DNA from: CAYMTN01 sp964393335
GTDB taxonomy: Bacteria; Chloroflexota; Anaerolineae; Aggregatilineales; Aggregatilineaceae
Direction of reading: 5' to 3'
Assembly (NCBI GenBank): GCA_964393335.1
Contig: CAYMTN010000019.1
Span: forward strand, 1 to 41,075
DNA length: 41,075 bases
Program-made: the position numbers and the translations under genes
Shown: positions 15,513-23,761 of the stretch, piece by piece
How the letters are laid out: each line of letters starts with the position of its first letter
How positions within the stretch are numbered: position 1 is the stretch's first letter
Notes under the pieces: model-generated
The model's input: the letters and a program-made list of their open reading frames with translations, nothing else
Told to the model about the DNA's origin: nothing
The model's database searches: none

Positions 15513-16630
15513 CGCAGCGCGCTCCTGTATACGTCGATGGTTTCACGAGCGGCACGTTCCCACGAGAACCGCGCGGCCCGTTCTGGACCGGCAGCCGCCA
15601 TCGCGGCGCGCAGGTGATCGTCGGCCAGCACCATGCCGATCACGTCGGTCATGTGTTTGACGTCGTGGGGATTGAAGTAACGCGGTACGTCAGCGCCGAG
15701 TTCGGGCATACTTGATTCGCGGCTGCTGACGACGGGCGCGCCGCAGGCCATCGCCTCCAGCACCGGCAGCCCGGCCCCTTCATACAGGGATGCCATGACG
15801 TACACGGTGGCGGCGCGAAACACAGCCGGTAGATCGTCGTCCGGCACGTAACCCGGCAGCAGCACGGCATCTTCGAGATTCAGCTCTTTCACGCGCTCAA
15901 AGAAACTCTCGTATAGCCAGCCTTTTGCGCCGACGACTACCAGCTTCAGGCGATGATCGTCGCGGCGGAGTTCAGCCAGGCTTTCGGCCAGCCGGGCCAG
16001 GTTTTTGCGCGGCTCAATCGTGCCAACTGCCAGCAGGAAACGCTCCGGCAGATTGTACTTGGCGCGTACGCGTGCCACTTCGCGGTTTGATACGACACGA
16101 AAATGCGGCGCGGCTGCCTCGTGCACGACGGTGATTTTGCTGTCCGGCGTGCCATAGTAGCGGATCAAGTCGTTTTTGGTCGCCTGCGATACGACGATGA
16201 TCGCGTGCGCGCGGCGCACAAAGAGCGGCATCGCCGCGTTCAGGAACCAGTAATTCAGGCGCTTGTGGTGCTGCGGAAAGAGTTCGTAGATCAGGTCGTG
16301 CACGGTCATGACGGATGGCACGCCGCGCAGTGGCATCAGCAGGTGTTCAGTCGCGTGAAACAACGTGGCATCCGGCACCAGCCGGTTAAAGGACAGGTGC
16401 GCGAGCTGGCCCATCCACACGGCCATTCGCCAGGGCTTGTAACCCAGCCGAATCGCGCGCTGGGGGACGCCGTCCCATTCGGCCAGGCGCTGAGCCTGCA
16501 TGGTCCGGTTATAAAACAGGGTCGGCGGCGTGTTCATTTCGTTGATCAACGCCTGGGTGAGCGAGCGGGTATAACGCCCCAGCCCGGCCCGGCTGTTGAT
16601 GGCCGCCGACACGTCGATGTAGGTCGTCAC
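15509..16630 (-). CDS. GT4-family glycosyltransferase
   Basis: A 373-residue GT-B glycosyltransferase, cytosolic or membrane-associated, using a nucleotide sugar. The N-terminal domain starts YIDVSAAINSRAGLGRYTR. The second domain carries VGTIEPRKNL, then SLYEGAGLPVLEAMACGAPVV, the E-x7-E donor-binding motif of GT4. The open frame continues to 16780, but GTG at 16630 overlaps the wecG stop (GTGA), has GAGGAG about 10 bases upstream, and gives the standard N-terminus, so it is chosen. It follows wecG and should add a later sugar to the same lipid-linked glycan. A second GT4 at 18578-19696 is a distant relative across the divergent spacer. Confidence 0.88.
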   Translation of the reverse strand: MTTYIDVSAAINSRAGLGRYTRSLTQALINEMNTPPTLFYNRTMQAQRLAEWDGVPQRAIRLGYKPWRMAVWMGQLAHLSFNRLVPDATLFHATEHLLMPLRGVPSVMTVHDLIYELFPQHHKRLNYWFLNAAMPLFVRRAHAIIVVSQATKNDLIRYYGTPDSKITVVHEAAAPHFRVVSNREVARVRAKYNLPERFLLAVGTIEPRKNLARLAESLAELRRDDHRLKLVVVGAKGWLYESFFERVKELNLEDAVLLPGYVPDDDLPAVFRAATVYVMASLYEGAGLPVLEAMACGAPVVSSRESSMPELGADVPRYFNPHDVKHMTDVIGMVLADDHLRAAMAAAGPERAARFSWERAARETIDVYRSALR

Positions 16631-17406
16631 GTCCGGTAGACTCCTCTGCAAGCGCGCGTGGGTTGTTCGCGATGCCGGATCACGGCCCACACAAAACGCG
16701 GCAGGCGCAGCATCCGCCGCCACCGCCGGGGCTGTTTGTACAGCCGGTAAGCCCATTCCAGCGCTGTTTTTCGCATCCACAACGGCGCACGCGGGATCAC
16801 ACCGGCGACGAAATCAATCGCGCCGCCGACGCCGATCGCGACGGACACATTCAATCGCGCGCGGTTGCGCGCAACCCAGATATCCTGTCGAGGTGCGCCA
16901 TACGCCACGAACAGGATATCCGCGCCGCTGGCGTTCACACGTTCGATGATCGTATCCTCTTCTTCGGGCGCAGGGCTGCCCGCATACGTTCCGACGACTT
17001 GCAGACCGGGGTTGTCCGCCACCAACCGCGCCGCTGCCTGTTCGGCTACACCGGAAGCCGCGCCCAACAAAAAAAGCCGCCAACCTTCATGCGCGGCCCG
17101 CTGGGCGATCAGCGGCAGGCCATCCGACCCGGTGACACGTTCCGGCAGGCGATGACCCAGGTAACGCGCGGCGAACAGCAGCCCGACTCCGTCGGCCACA
17201 CACAGATCGGCTTCGCGCAGCACTTGCATGAAGTCGGCGTTTTCTTGCGCGATCATGACGAATTCCGGGCTGGCCGTGCAGATCTGGTACGTGCGATCAC
17301 CTTGCGCGATCCAGCCCGCGATAGAATCCAACATGCTCTCAAACGTTGCACTGTCAATCGGCACGCCCAGGATGGTCAGGCGCTGTCTGCCCGGCGTGTG
17401 CGTCAT
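16627..17406 (-). CDS. wecG: WecG/TagA/CpsF family glycosyltransferase
   Basis: A 259-residue GT26 enzyme that adds the second sugar (commonly ManNAc) to an undecaprenyl-linked GlcNAc in teichoic-acid linkage units, enterobacterial common antigen or exopolysaccharide. Visible are CTASPEFVMIAQE (about 43-55), the catalytic-Asp segment VADGVGLL (70-77), GSDGLP and VAYGAPRQDIW (167-177). Then come GVGGAIDFVAG, RAPLWMRK and the basic tail EWAYRLYKQPRRWRR. That tail is the membrane-binding appendage in TagA. Start ATG at 17406 has GGGAG about 10 bases upstream. It heads the minus-strand operon wecG-GT4-isomerase-CBS. A TACAAT at 17443-17448 on this strand could be the -10 element, without a clear -35. 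The exact sugar is inferred from the family only. Confidence 0.9.
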   Translation of the reverse strand: MTHTPGRQRLTILGVPIDSATFESMLDSIAGWIAQGDRTYQICTASPEFVMIAQENADFMQVLREADLCVADGVGLLFAARYLGHRLPERVTGSDGLPLIAQRAAHEGWRLFLLGAASGVAEQAAARLVADNPGLQVVGTYAGSPAPEEEDTIIERVNASGADILFVAYGAPRQDIWVARNRARLNVSVAIGVGGAIDFVAGVIPRAPLWMRKTALEWAYRLYKQPRRWRRMLRLPRFVWAVIRHREQPTRACRGVYRT

Positions 17407-17579
17407 CGTACCACCACTCCCTTGGCGGGGCCACACGGGCGCATTGTACCCTGATGCACGTAGTTTGGGCGAATGCACATACCAGTAATGTTCGTAACAA
17501 AGAGCGAGCTGGACGAACAGCTCCCGGTACATTCCGCATCGCACATTCAACCCGGGTGCGTCCGTGACTCGATCACAAG

Positions 17580-17607
17580 TTGCTTTCGGTCCATGTGCGG
17601 CTACAAT
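17580..17607 (+). promoter_or_regulatory. Candidate promoter for the membrane protein-GT4 pair
   Basis: TTGCTT (17580-17585) and TACAAT (17602-17607) with a 16-base spacer lie 21 bases upstream of the ATG at 17629. A start near 17614 leaves room for the GGAGG ribosome binding site. The rest of the 222-base divergent spacer holds a 6-bp inverted repeat (GAGCTG / CAGCTC, 17506-17523) and nothing else I can name. Confidence 0.45.
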
Positions 17608-17628
17608 AAACGGGTGGAGGATAGAACT

Positions 17629-18567
17629 ATGGGCGATGAGCGTGACTTGCTGCCGGATAACATGCCGGTCGAAGACGGGCCTGACGAGGCCGATTATGAG
17701 TATCCGCTGCTCTCCGCCGAGGATTTCGACGGCGAGCTGGAGGCGCTCGAAGCGTACGCGGTTGTCGAGGACGACGAACAGGCAGCGGCTGGTGCGGAGT
17801 TGGCAGCCGAAGCGGGCATGCCGGATGATGGCGATGAGATGGACGAATTTGTCCAACTCGTGGCAGAGGAGCCGGATTCCGAGGCGGTGCCGGAGCAGGA
17901 CCTCGCGTCCGGCGTTGAGGCGGAACAGCACGCTATCGTGGCGGCACGCCAGGATGCCGGTGCGGGTTCCGATTCGGCGGCGTGGGACGATGAAGACCGC
18001 TTGCGCCAGCCGCGCGCGCAGACCTTCCGCCGCCGCCTGCGTAACCAGGTCGGCATGCTGCCCCTGGCGCTGTTTTTGCTGGCGTTAGGCGGTTACCTGA
18101 TCGCCCGCAAGCAGGACACCGGCGGGCTGCCTGATTTTTCAACCTTGGCGCTGGCCGAGTTTTCGGTTCTCGCCGTCGGGTTTACGACCATCTTTCACGC
18201 GCTCCTATCAGGCCGTCGCGAGCGCGGGCTGTTGTTTGTGGGTCTGTGGATATGGGTTACGGCGGTTATGTTGGGCGTGGTCGTCTATGGGATCGACGAA
18301 CATCCTGACGCCGCCGAATGGTGGCCGCTGCTGCTGTGGTCATTGGCGCTGACTTTGCTTGTCACGTACGTGATCGAACGCACGCACGATGCCCGCCTGC
18401 TGCTGTTGAGCGTTTTGGTATTGGTGGCAGGTGCGACGGCTTACTGGGTCACCAGTGACCGGATCGCCGACCAATGGCTGACTACGGCATCCGACTACTG
18501 GCCGCTGCTGCTGTCTGTGGTCGGGATCGGGCTGCTGCCGCTGGCCTTCCGCCGCCGGGCCAGCTAG
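17629..18567 (+). CDS. Unknown membrane protein with long acidic cytosolic N-terminus
   Basis: I do not recognise this 312-residue protein. Residues 1-125 are very rich in Asp/Glu/Ala and probably disordered. A basic patch (RRRLRN, about 134-139) precedes six predicted membrane helices at roughly 142-159, 172-192, 200-221, 230-249, 255-274 and 290-307, and RRRAS ends the chain. By the positive-inside rule the acidic tail is cytosolic. ATG at 17629 has a perfect GGAGG 8 bases upstream; a longer open frame to 17473 lacks one. It is 10 bases ahead of a GT4 gene and divergent from the wecG operon, so a role in glycan assembly or its regulation is possible but unproven. Confidence 0.75.
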   Translation: MGDERDLLPDNMPVEDGPDEADYEYPLLSAEDFDGELEALEAYAVVEDDEQAAAGAELAAEAGMPDDGDEMDEFVQLVAEEPDSEAVPEQDLASGVEAEQHAIVAARQDAGAGSDSAAWDDEDRLRQPRAQTFRRRLRNQVGMLPLALFLLALGGYLIARKQDTGGLPDFSTLALAEFSVLAVGFTTIFHALLSGRRERGLLFVGLWIWVTAVMLGVVVYGIDEHPDAAEWWPLLLWSLALTLLVTYVIERTHDARLLLLSVLVLVAGATAYWVTSDRIADQWLTTASDYWPLLLSVVGIGLLPLAFRRRAS

Positions 18568-18577
18568 GGGAGGACGC

Positions 18578-19696
18578 ATGCCGCCGCTTACGATTGCGAT
18601 TGACGCCAGCCGGACGACGGCGGCCCAGCGTACCGGCACGGAAAATTACGCGCTGCAATTGACCCGCGCGCTGGTGGCGCTCGATACGCCGCACTATTTC
18701 CGGCTGTATTTCCGTGATGCGCCGCCGCCGGGATTGTTCCCGGATCACCCGCGTGTGACGCAGCATGTGATTACATGGCCGCGCCTGTGGACGCATAGCC
18801 GTTTTGCGGTCGCGCTGTGGCGTGACCGGCCCGATATTACCTTTGTCCCGGCGCACACGCTGCCGCTCTGGTTTCCAGGGCCAGCCGTGGTGACGGTGCA
18901 CGATCTCGGCTACGTGTACTTTCCTGACGCGCATCCGGCGGTTTCGCGCCGCTATCTGGAGTGGTCAACGCGGCACAGCGTTCGCCGCGCGACTCGCGTG
19001 CTGGTTGATTCGCTGGCCACATCCAAAGACCTGGCCGCGCATTATGACGTTTCGGAAAACAAGATGAGTCTGGTGTATCCGGGTGTGGACGAGTCGCTGG
19101 CCCCGGTGACCGATCAGGCGGCGCTGGCGGCTGTTCGGGCGCGTTACGGACTGCCGGAGCGCTATCTGCTGTTTGTTGGCACGCTCCAGCCGCGTAAAAA
19201 CATCGCGCGGATCGTGCAAGGATTCGCGCGCTGGCGGGCGGGCCAACCGGGTACGGATGTGGCGCTCGTGCTGGCCGGGCAGCGGGGTTGGCTGTACGAT
19301 CCGGAGTGGGCGGTGGGGGCGGAGGGTGTGGTCCTGCCGGGTTACGTGGCCGACGAGGATATCGCCGCGCTCTACAGCGGCGCGCAGGCGCTGGTCTTTC
19401 CCACGCTGCACGAAGGGTTTGGCTTCCCCGTATTGGAGGCGATGCGCTGCGGCACGCCGGTGATCACCAGTTCGTTGTCATCCCTGCCTGAGGTGGCCGG
19501 AGATGCGGCGCTGCTGGTGAATCCCCGCGACGTCGAGGCGATTGCCGGGGCCATTGGGCGCTTGTTGGCGGACGACGCACTGCGCGCCAATCTGATCGAT
19601 CAGGGGTACCGGCAGGCAGCCCAGTTCACCTGGGAACGGGCCGCACACCAAACGATCCGTGCGCTCGAATCGGCTGCCGGTCGTTCATCGTCATGA
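18578..19696 (+). CDS. GT4-family glycosyltransferase
   Basis: A 372-residue GT-B glycosyltransferase. The start IAIDASRTTAAQRTGTENYA is typical of mannosyl/rhamnosyl GT4 enzymes with the nucleotide loop and acceptor-side Thr-Gly. The hinge region has VTVHDLGYVYFPDAHP. The second domain shows FVGTLQPRKNI, then HEGFGFPVLEAMRCGTPVI with the E-x7-E pair, and a C-terminal helix ending FTWERAAHQT. GGGGAGG precedes the ATG, which lies 10 bases after the membrane protein stop, so both are probably one transcript. Donor and acceptor are unknown. The gene is followed by a promoter that starts a new unit. Confidence 0.9.
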   Translation: MPPLTIAIDASRTTAAQRTGTENYALQLTRALVALDTPHYFRLYFRDAPPPGLFPDHPRVTQHVITWPRLWTHSRFAVALWRDRPDITFVPAHTLPLWFPGPAVVTVHDLGYVYFPDAHPAVSRRYLEWSTRHSVRRATRVLVDSLATSKDLAAHYDVSENKMSLVYPGVDESLAPVTDQAALAAVRARYGLPERYLLFVGTLQPRKNIARIVQGFARWRAGQPGTDVALVLAGQRGWLYDPEWAVGAEGVVLPGYVADEDIAALYSGAQALVFPTLHEGFGFPVLEAMRCGTPVITSSLSSLPEVAGDAALLVNPRDVEAIAGAIGRLLADDALRANLIDQGYRQAAQFTWERAAHQTIRALESAAGRSSS

Positions 19697-19716
19697 AATT
19701 GTCAGGGTAACGAAGT

Positions 19717-19745
19717 TTGCGAGATGAGATACGCCTCTTTATAAT
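19717..19745 (+). promoter_or_regulatory. Promoter of the PA14-SH3b protein gene
   Basis: TTGCGA (19717-19722) and a perfect TATAAT (19740-19745) are separated by 17 bases, 49 bases upstream of the ATG at 19795. The predicted start near 19752 gives a leader of about 43 bases that contains an AGGA ribosome binding site. Confidence 0.65.
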
Positions 19746-19794
19746 CCCGTGAGCACTGTTTCTGGAATAGGCGAGTACACTTAGGACAAACAAC

Positions 19795-21612
19795 ATGCGA
19801 AAATTGACCATTTGCGGCCTGGTTGCCGTCACGATTGTGGTTCTCATGCTTGGGTCAGCATTGGTGGCGGCCCCGGCGCGGGTAGCCGAAGCCAATGCAG
19901 GCACTCAATGGAATGCCACCTACTTCAATAACACGTCGCTCTCCGGAAGCCCCGTATTGACCCGGATTGACGACAGGATCGACTTCAACTGGGCTTCGGG
20001 ATCCCCTGATCCGGCAGTCAATGCCGACAACTTCAGCGCTCGTTGGACCAAAACCGTGAATTTCCCGACGGCAGGTAGTTGGACGTTCCAGGTTGGGGCC
20101 GATGACGGCGTGCGCATGTGGATTGACGTCACGCCGATTGTTGACGAGTGGCACGGTAACCCCGAAGGCTACAAGACCTACACCGTGACGGTTGACAATC
20201 TCACGGCGGGAAACCACGATCTCAAGGTCGAGTACTTCGAGGCCACCGGCAACGCGGGGGTGCAAGTTGAATGGTCGTATGGCGGCGCTGCCGCCACGAC
20301 GCCAAACAGCACCATTTATGGCCCTGCCAACTGGAACGCGTCGTATTTTAACAGCACAGACCTGTCAGGGAGCGCGGTGCTGACACGCGTTGATGGCGAT
20401 ATCAACTTCAACTGGGGAGCCGGATCGCCGGGCAGCGGCGTGAATGCCGATAGCTTCAGCGCTCGCTGGACGACAACCTTCAGTTTCCCCAATACCGGCC
20501 ATTGGCGGTTCCAGGTGGGTGCCGATGATGGCGTGCGTATGTGGATTGACGTCACCCAGATTCTCAACGAGTGGCATGGCAATCCTGAGGGATATAGAAC
20601 ATATGACGCCGACGTCTATGCACTCACTGCCGGAAGCCACGAGTTGAAGGTCGAGTATTTTGAGGCGACTGGCAATGCCCGTATTGACGTGCGCTGGTGG
20701 TTTGTGGAAGGTCCGGGCGAGGGTGGCGGTGGCGTCCCTGCCGTTGTCGTGCCGACGGCACCCCCTCCGGCGACCGTGATCGCGGCTGTGACCGGCGATA
20801 ACGTCAACGTCCGGTCCGGTCCGGGCCTGGGCAATCCCGTGATTACGCAGGTGTTTTACCCCGATAACTACCGGGTTGTTGGCGCGGTGGCCGATCTGTC
20901 CTGGCTGCTGATCGACCTGAGGAATGGCACGGAGGGCTGGGTCAGCAACGAGTGGGTCTGGTTGTTCGCCAAAGAGCCGGAGAAAAACGAAGATACAACC
21001 GGCGGCGGCCAACCGGACTTTGTAGACGACATTCCCCGTCTGGATGTGCCGATTGCTCCGCCTGCGGACCTGCCCGCAGTCGGCAGCCCTGGCCGGGTAG
21101 TCCTGGCCGGTACGGCGACGGATACGCTTAACTTGCGCGATGGTGCGACTCTCTACGCCTCCAAGATCATCGGGTCGGTGCCACAGGGCGCGACGTTTGA
21201 TGTGCAGGCGCGCAACGGCAACGGGTCGTGGTACTTGATCTCGTACCAGGGTATTCGCGGCTGGGTCAACGCGTTGTACGTGAACCTGGCAGGCGGCAGC
21301 GCGAGTGAACTGCTTGTCAGCAGCGAAGTTGTGCCCGCTCCACCGGCAGGCACGGTTTTCGTGCCGGAAGAGGAGCCGGGGGTACCGGTGACGGTGCGCG
21401 GTCGCGCAAACGCGAACCTGAAGCTCCGCGACGCGGCCAGCCTGTTTGGGAATGAGATCGGCAGCGTGCCGGCCAACGCCGAGTTTGTGATCCTGGGCCG
21501 CAATACCAACGGGGCGTGGTACCTGATCTCGTTTGGAAGCGCGCAGGGCTGGGTCAGTGCATCGTACGTGACGCTGATTGAGGGCACGGTCCCCGATCTG
21601 CCGATTCGCTAG
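19795..21612 (+). CDS. Secreted PA14-PA14-SH3b-SH3b-SH3b protein
   Basis: A 605-residue exported protein. Residues 1-35 are a signal peptide (MRKLT, hydrophobic core, VAEANA). Two PA14 domains follow at about 38-170 and 179-305, each with WNA(T/S)YFN, the ADNFSARW/ADSFSARW segment, VGADDGVRMWID and HDLKVEYFEATGNA or HELKVEYFEATGNA. The two share the same calcium/sugar-site DDG and arise from an internal duplication of 141-codon period. A Pro/Ala linker leads to three bacterial SH3 domains (about 330-390, 437-500 and 530-598), each with the pattern (N)LR(S/D)G.. and GWV. PA14 domains often bind glycans and SH3b domains bind peptidoglycan, so it probably sits on the cell surface or in the wall. 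It has its own promoter and a strong terminator, so it is monocistronic. Confidence 0.85.
   Translation: MRKLTICGLVAVTIVVLMLGSALVAAPARVAEANAGTQWNATYFNNTSLSGSPVLTRIDDRIDFNWASGSPDPAVNADNFSARWTKTVNFPTAGSWTFQVGADDGVRMWIDVTPIVDEWHGNPEGYKTYTVTVDNLTAGNHDLKVEYFEATGNAGVQVEWSYGGAAATTPNSTIYGPANWNASYFNSTDLSGSAVLTRVDGDINFNWGAGSPGSGVNADSFSARWTTTFSFPNTGHWRFQVGADDGVRMWIDVTQILNEWHGNPEGYRTYDADVYALTAGSHELKVEYFEATGNARIDVRWWFVEGPGEGGGGVPAVVVPTAPPPATVIAAVTGDNVNVRSGPGLGNPVITQVFYPDNYRVVGAVADLSWLLIDLRNGTEGWVSNEWVWLFAKEPEKNEDTTGGGQPDFVDDIPRLDVPIAPPADLPAVGSPGRVVLAGTATDTLNLRDGATLYASKIIGSVPQGATFDVQARNGNGSWYLISYQGIRGWVNALYVNLAGGSASELLVSSEVVPAPPAGTVFVPEEEPGVPVTVRGRANANLKLRDAASLFGNEIGSVPANAEFVILGRNTNGAWYLISFGSAQGWVSASYVTLIEGTVPDLPIR
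19909..20703 (+). repeat. Internal tandem duplication of the PA14 module
   Basis: Copy one begins at the WNATYF codons (19909) and copy two at WNASYF (20332), a period of 423 bases or 141 codons. The segment coding for GADDGVRMWIDVT is nearly identical at DNA level in both copies (around 20098 and 20520), which points to recent duplication or ongoing gene conversion. Confidence 0.75.
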
Positions 21613-21640
21613 ACACACGCGGTTCAAGGCTGGTTATAGT

Positions 21641-21678
21641 CCGCCCCTCATCGCGGTTTGATGTGGGGCGGTGTTTTT
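21641..21678 (+). terminator. Rho-independent terminator after the PA14-SH3b gene
   Basis: CCGCCCCTCATC (21641-21652), a 7-base loop and GATGTGGGGCGG (21660-21671) form a 12-base stem with one mismatch. It is followed by TGTTTTT. It lies 28 bases after the stop at 21612 and is the clearest terminator in the window. It also covers the earliest possible start codons of the next gene. Confidence 0.85.
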
Positions 21679-21681
21679 CGG

Positions 21682-22494
21682 ATGACAGGTATGGGAATCG
21701 ATTACGCCATTCAATATGACTGCGAACCCAAGCGTGCCTTGACGCTTGAGGGATTGATGGTTCGCTTGAAAGCGCGCGATAGGGCAGATGCCGTGATCCG
21801 GTTATACCGCGATCAGGGCGACTTCCGGTCACCGGCTAACATGGGTTTTGAGATGATGCGGCGCTTGCCGGATGGCAGCGAAGAAACCGAAGTGATCGTC
21901 GTCCAGGATTTGCTCGACATAGCCGCAGAACTGCCCCCCTGGGAGCCGTACTGCATCGACTGCCCGGCCAACCGCGCCGGGGGGCCGTTTGGCTGCGTGG
22001 GGGCGATCAATTATCCGCTGTCGGAACAGGCCGAGCGCTGGCTGCTGGATCAACTACCGGACAACAATCACCCGCTGGCGTTTATGCTGCTGCAAGGCGC
22101 GATCCGCGAAATGGGTTACAGCGGCGCGTCTGTTGCGCCGCTGCGCGCGCAGACCGGCGTTTTTCTCGAAGCGTCGCAGCCGCTTGAACGCGATCTCGAA
22201 GCCGTGCGCGTTACCGGCGACCAGGTGTTTGAGTTGCTGTTTATGTCCGGGCCGATCTATCCTGCGCATGGTTCCATGCTGTTGCAGTTTTTTGGCGGCA
22301 TTTCACCGGACCTGGATGCTGACGTGATCATGCAGTTGGCTGCGCCGCCAGCACTGGATTGGATCGACACGCACATCCCGTTTTTACACGTGGTGCAGCG
22401 GTCGGACGACGTGACGATCCTGGCACTCAAGCAGTTTTTTTACGCCGTGTACATCGCGTACCGGCTGGCCGTGCCGGTGCTGCTCGACGTGTAG
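21682..22494 (+). CDS. Unknown cysteine-motif protein (possible Zn or Fe-S site)
   Basis: I do not recognise this 270-residue soluble protein. Its only four cysteines all lie early: C14 in YDCEPKR, C91 and C94 in PYCIDCPANR, and C105 in GPFGCVGAIN. That makes a plausible metal or Fe-S ligand set. The rest is an alpha/beta chain without membrane helices. The frame is open from 21658, but the first ATG (21661) lies inside the terminator hairpin. ATG at 21682 or 21691 is more likely; 21682 is used here. With the T-tract ending at 21678 its transcript is either very short-leadered or depends on read-through; TATAGT at 21635-21640 is a weak -10 candidate. recF follows 42 bases later on the same strand. 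Confidence 0.65.
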   Translation: MTGMGIDYAIQYDCEPKRALTLEGLMVRLKARDRADAVIRLYRDQGDFRSPANMGFEMMRRLPDGSEETEVIVVQDLLDIAAELPPWEPYCIDCPANRAGGPFGCVGAINYPLSEQAERWLLDQLPDNNHPLAFMLLQGAIREMGYSGASVAPLRAQTGVFLEASQPLERDLEAVRVTGDQVFELLFMSGPIYPAHGSMLLQFFGGISPDLDADVIMQLAAPPALDWIDTHIPFLHVVQRSDDVTILALKQFFYAVYIAYRLAVPVLLDV

Positions 22495-22523
22495 ACCGGG
22501 TGGGGCCAGCCTGCCAAAAACGG

Positions 22524-22529
22524 TATACT
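22524..22529 (+). promoter_or_regulatory. Candidate -10 element just ahead of recF
   Basis: TATACT ends 7 bases before the recF ATG, so transcription from it would begin at or next to the start codon and give a leaderless mRNA. No ribosome binding site is present upstream of that ATG, which fits. No -35 element is visible at 16-18 bases. Confidence 0.3.
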
Positions 22530-22536
22530 TACTGCT

Positions 22537-23757
22537 ATGCATATCGAGCACCTCTCGTTACAAAACTTCCGCAACTACGCGCGCCTGGAAATGTCGCTGC
22601 CGCGCGGGCCTATTTTGCTGCATGGCGCAAATGCGCAGGGCAAAACCAGCCTGCTCGAAGCGATCTACTACCTGGCGACGGCGCGTTCTCCCTACACCAC
22701 ATCTGACCGGCAGTTGATCAACTGGAACGCCGACCGCGATCTGCTGTCGTTTGCTAAGATCGGTGCAGAAGTTATCAGCAAAAGCGACATGCTCAACCGG
22801 GTTGAGATCACGCTGACCGAAGGGCTGCCGGGCACAGGCGGCGCACGGTTGAATAAAGAGATCCGCGTGAACGGGGTGGCGCGCCGGTTGATGGACCTGG
22901 TCGGGCAGGTGAACGTCGTGATGTTCCTGCCGCAGGACCTCGCGCTGGTCGAGGGACCGCCTGCCGAACGCCGCCGCTACATGAACGTGACGTTGTGCCA
23001 GACGGACTCTGATTATTGCCGCGCGTTAGGCGTGTTCGAGAAGGTGCTCAGCCAGCGTAATGCGCTGCTCAAACGGATAGCCGATCACGAGGCCGGACAG
23101 GACCAACTGGATTATTGGGATATGCAGCTCACCGACTCCGCCGGAGTGATTGTTGCCGCGCGACAGCGGCTGCTGCGCGAGTTGGAAATCAAGGCGCGCC
23201 GCGTGCATTACGAATTGACCGGCGGCGGCGAAGACCTGGAGCTGCGTTACCAGCCCGGTTTTGAGCCAACCGCCAACAACAGCGGGCAGCTTTCGTTTGA
23301 GGTATTGGGATTGGACCTCAACCGCCAGCTTGACGCCAGCGCAATCGCCGGGCAATACGCGGCGCGGCTGGCCGAGACGCGCGGAGAGGAAGTCGCGCGT
23401 GGGATGACGCTCAGCGGCCCGCAGCGCGACGAACTGCGTCTGCTGTTTAACGGCCATGACCTGGGGTTGTTTGGATCGCGCGGACAGGCCCGTACGGCCG
23501 TGATGGCGCTCAAATTGGCAGAACTGGAATGGATGCGTGATACAGTAGGGGAATGGCCGATCCTGCTGCTGGATGAGGTGATCGCTGAACTGGACGCGGC
23601 GCGCCGTGCGTACTTGCTGGATCGTATCAATGGCGTATCGCAAGCGCTGTTGACGACCACTGAGCCGGAGATTTTTACGCCAGGGTTTTTGCAGCGCGCG
23701 GCCCGGTGGCGCGTTCACCAGGGGCAGATCGTGGCCGCTGCCGATCCGGGAAAGTGA
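22537..23757 (+). CDS. recF: DNA replication and repair protein RecF
   Basis: A 406-residue SMC-like ATPase that loads RecA at single-strand gaps together with RecO and RecR. The N-terminus MHIEHLSLQNFRNY is diagnostic. Walker A is HGANAQGKTSLL (about 29-40). The FLPQDLALVEGPPAERRRY segment precedes the helical arm. The ABC signature region is LSGPQRDEL and the GSRGQART helix, with Walker B ILLLDEVIAELD near residue 345. The length is a little above the usual 360-380. There is no ribosome binding site ahead of the ATG, and a TATACT lies so close that the mRNA may be leaderless. The usual neighbours dnaA, dnaN and gyrB are absent. It converges on rsmG with only 4 bases between the two genes. 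Confidence 0.95.
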   Translation: MHIEHLSLQNFRNYARLEMSLPRGPILLHGANAQGKTSLLEAIYYLATARSPYTTSDRQLINWNADRDLLSFAKIGAEVISKSDMLNRVEITLTEGLPGTGGARLNKEIRVNGVARRLMDLVGQVNVVMFLPQDLALVEGPPAERRRYMNVTLCQTDSDYCRALGVFEKVLSQRNALLKRIADHEAGQDQLDYWDMQLTDSAGVIVAARQRLLRELEIKARRVHYELTGGGEDLELRYQPGFEPTANNSGQLSFEVLGLDLNRQLDASAIAGQYAARLAETRGEEVARGMTLSGPQRDELRLLFNGHDLGLFGSRGQARTAVMALKLAELEWMRDTVGEWPILLLDEVIAELDAARRAYLLDRINGVSQALLTTTEPEIFTPGFLQRAARWRVHQGQIVAAADPGK

Positions 23758-23761
23758 TTCC

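Noticed and set aside
20365..21627. 420-codon open frame on the minus strand inside the PA14-SH3b gene
   Set aside because: It is fully covered by a gene with signal peptide and five recognisable domains; the antisense product has no recognisable motif.
21658..21681. Earlier start codons (TTG 21658, ATG 21661) for the four-cysteine protein
   Set aside because: They lie within the terminator hairpin of the previous gene and add residues without ribosome binding site support.
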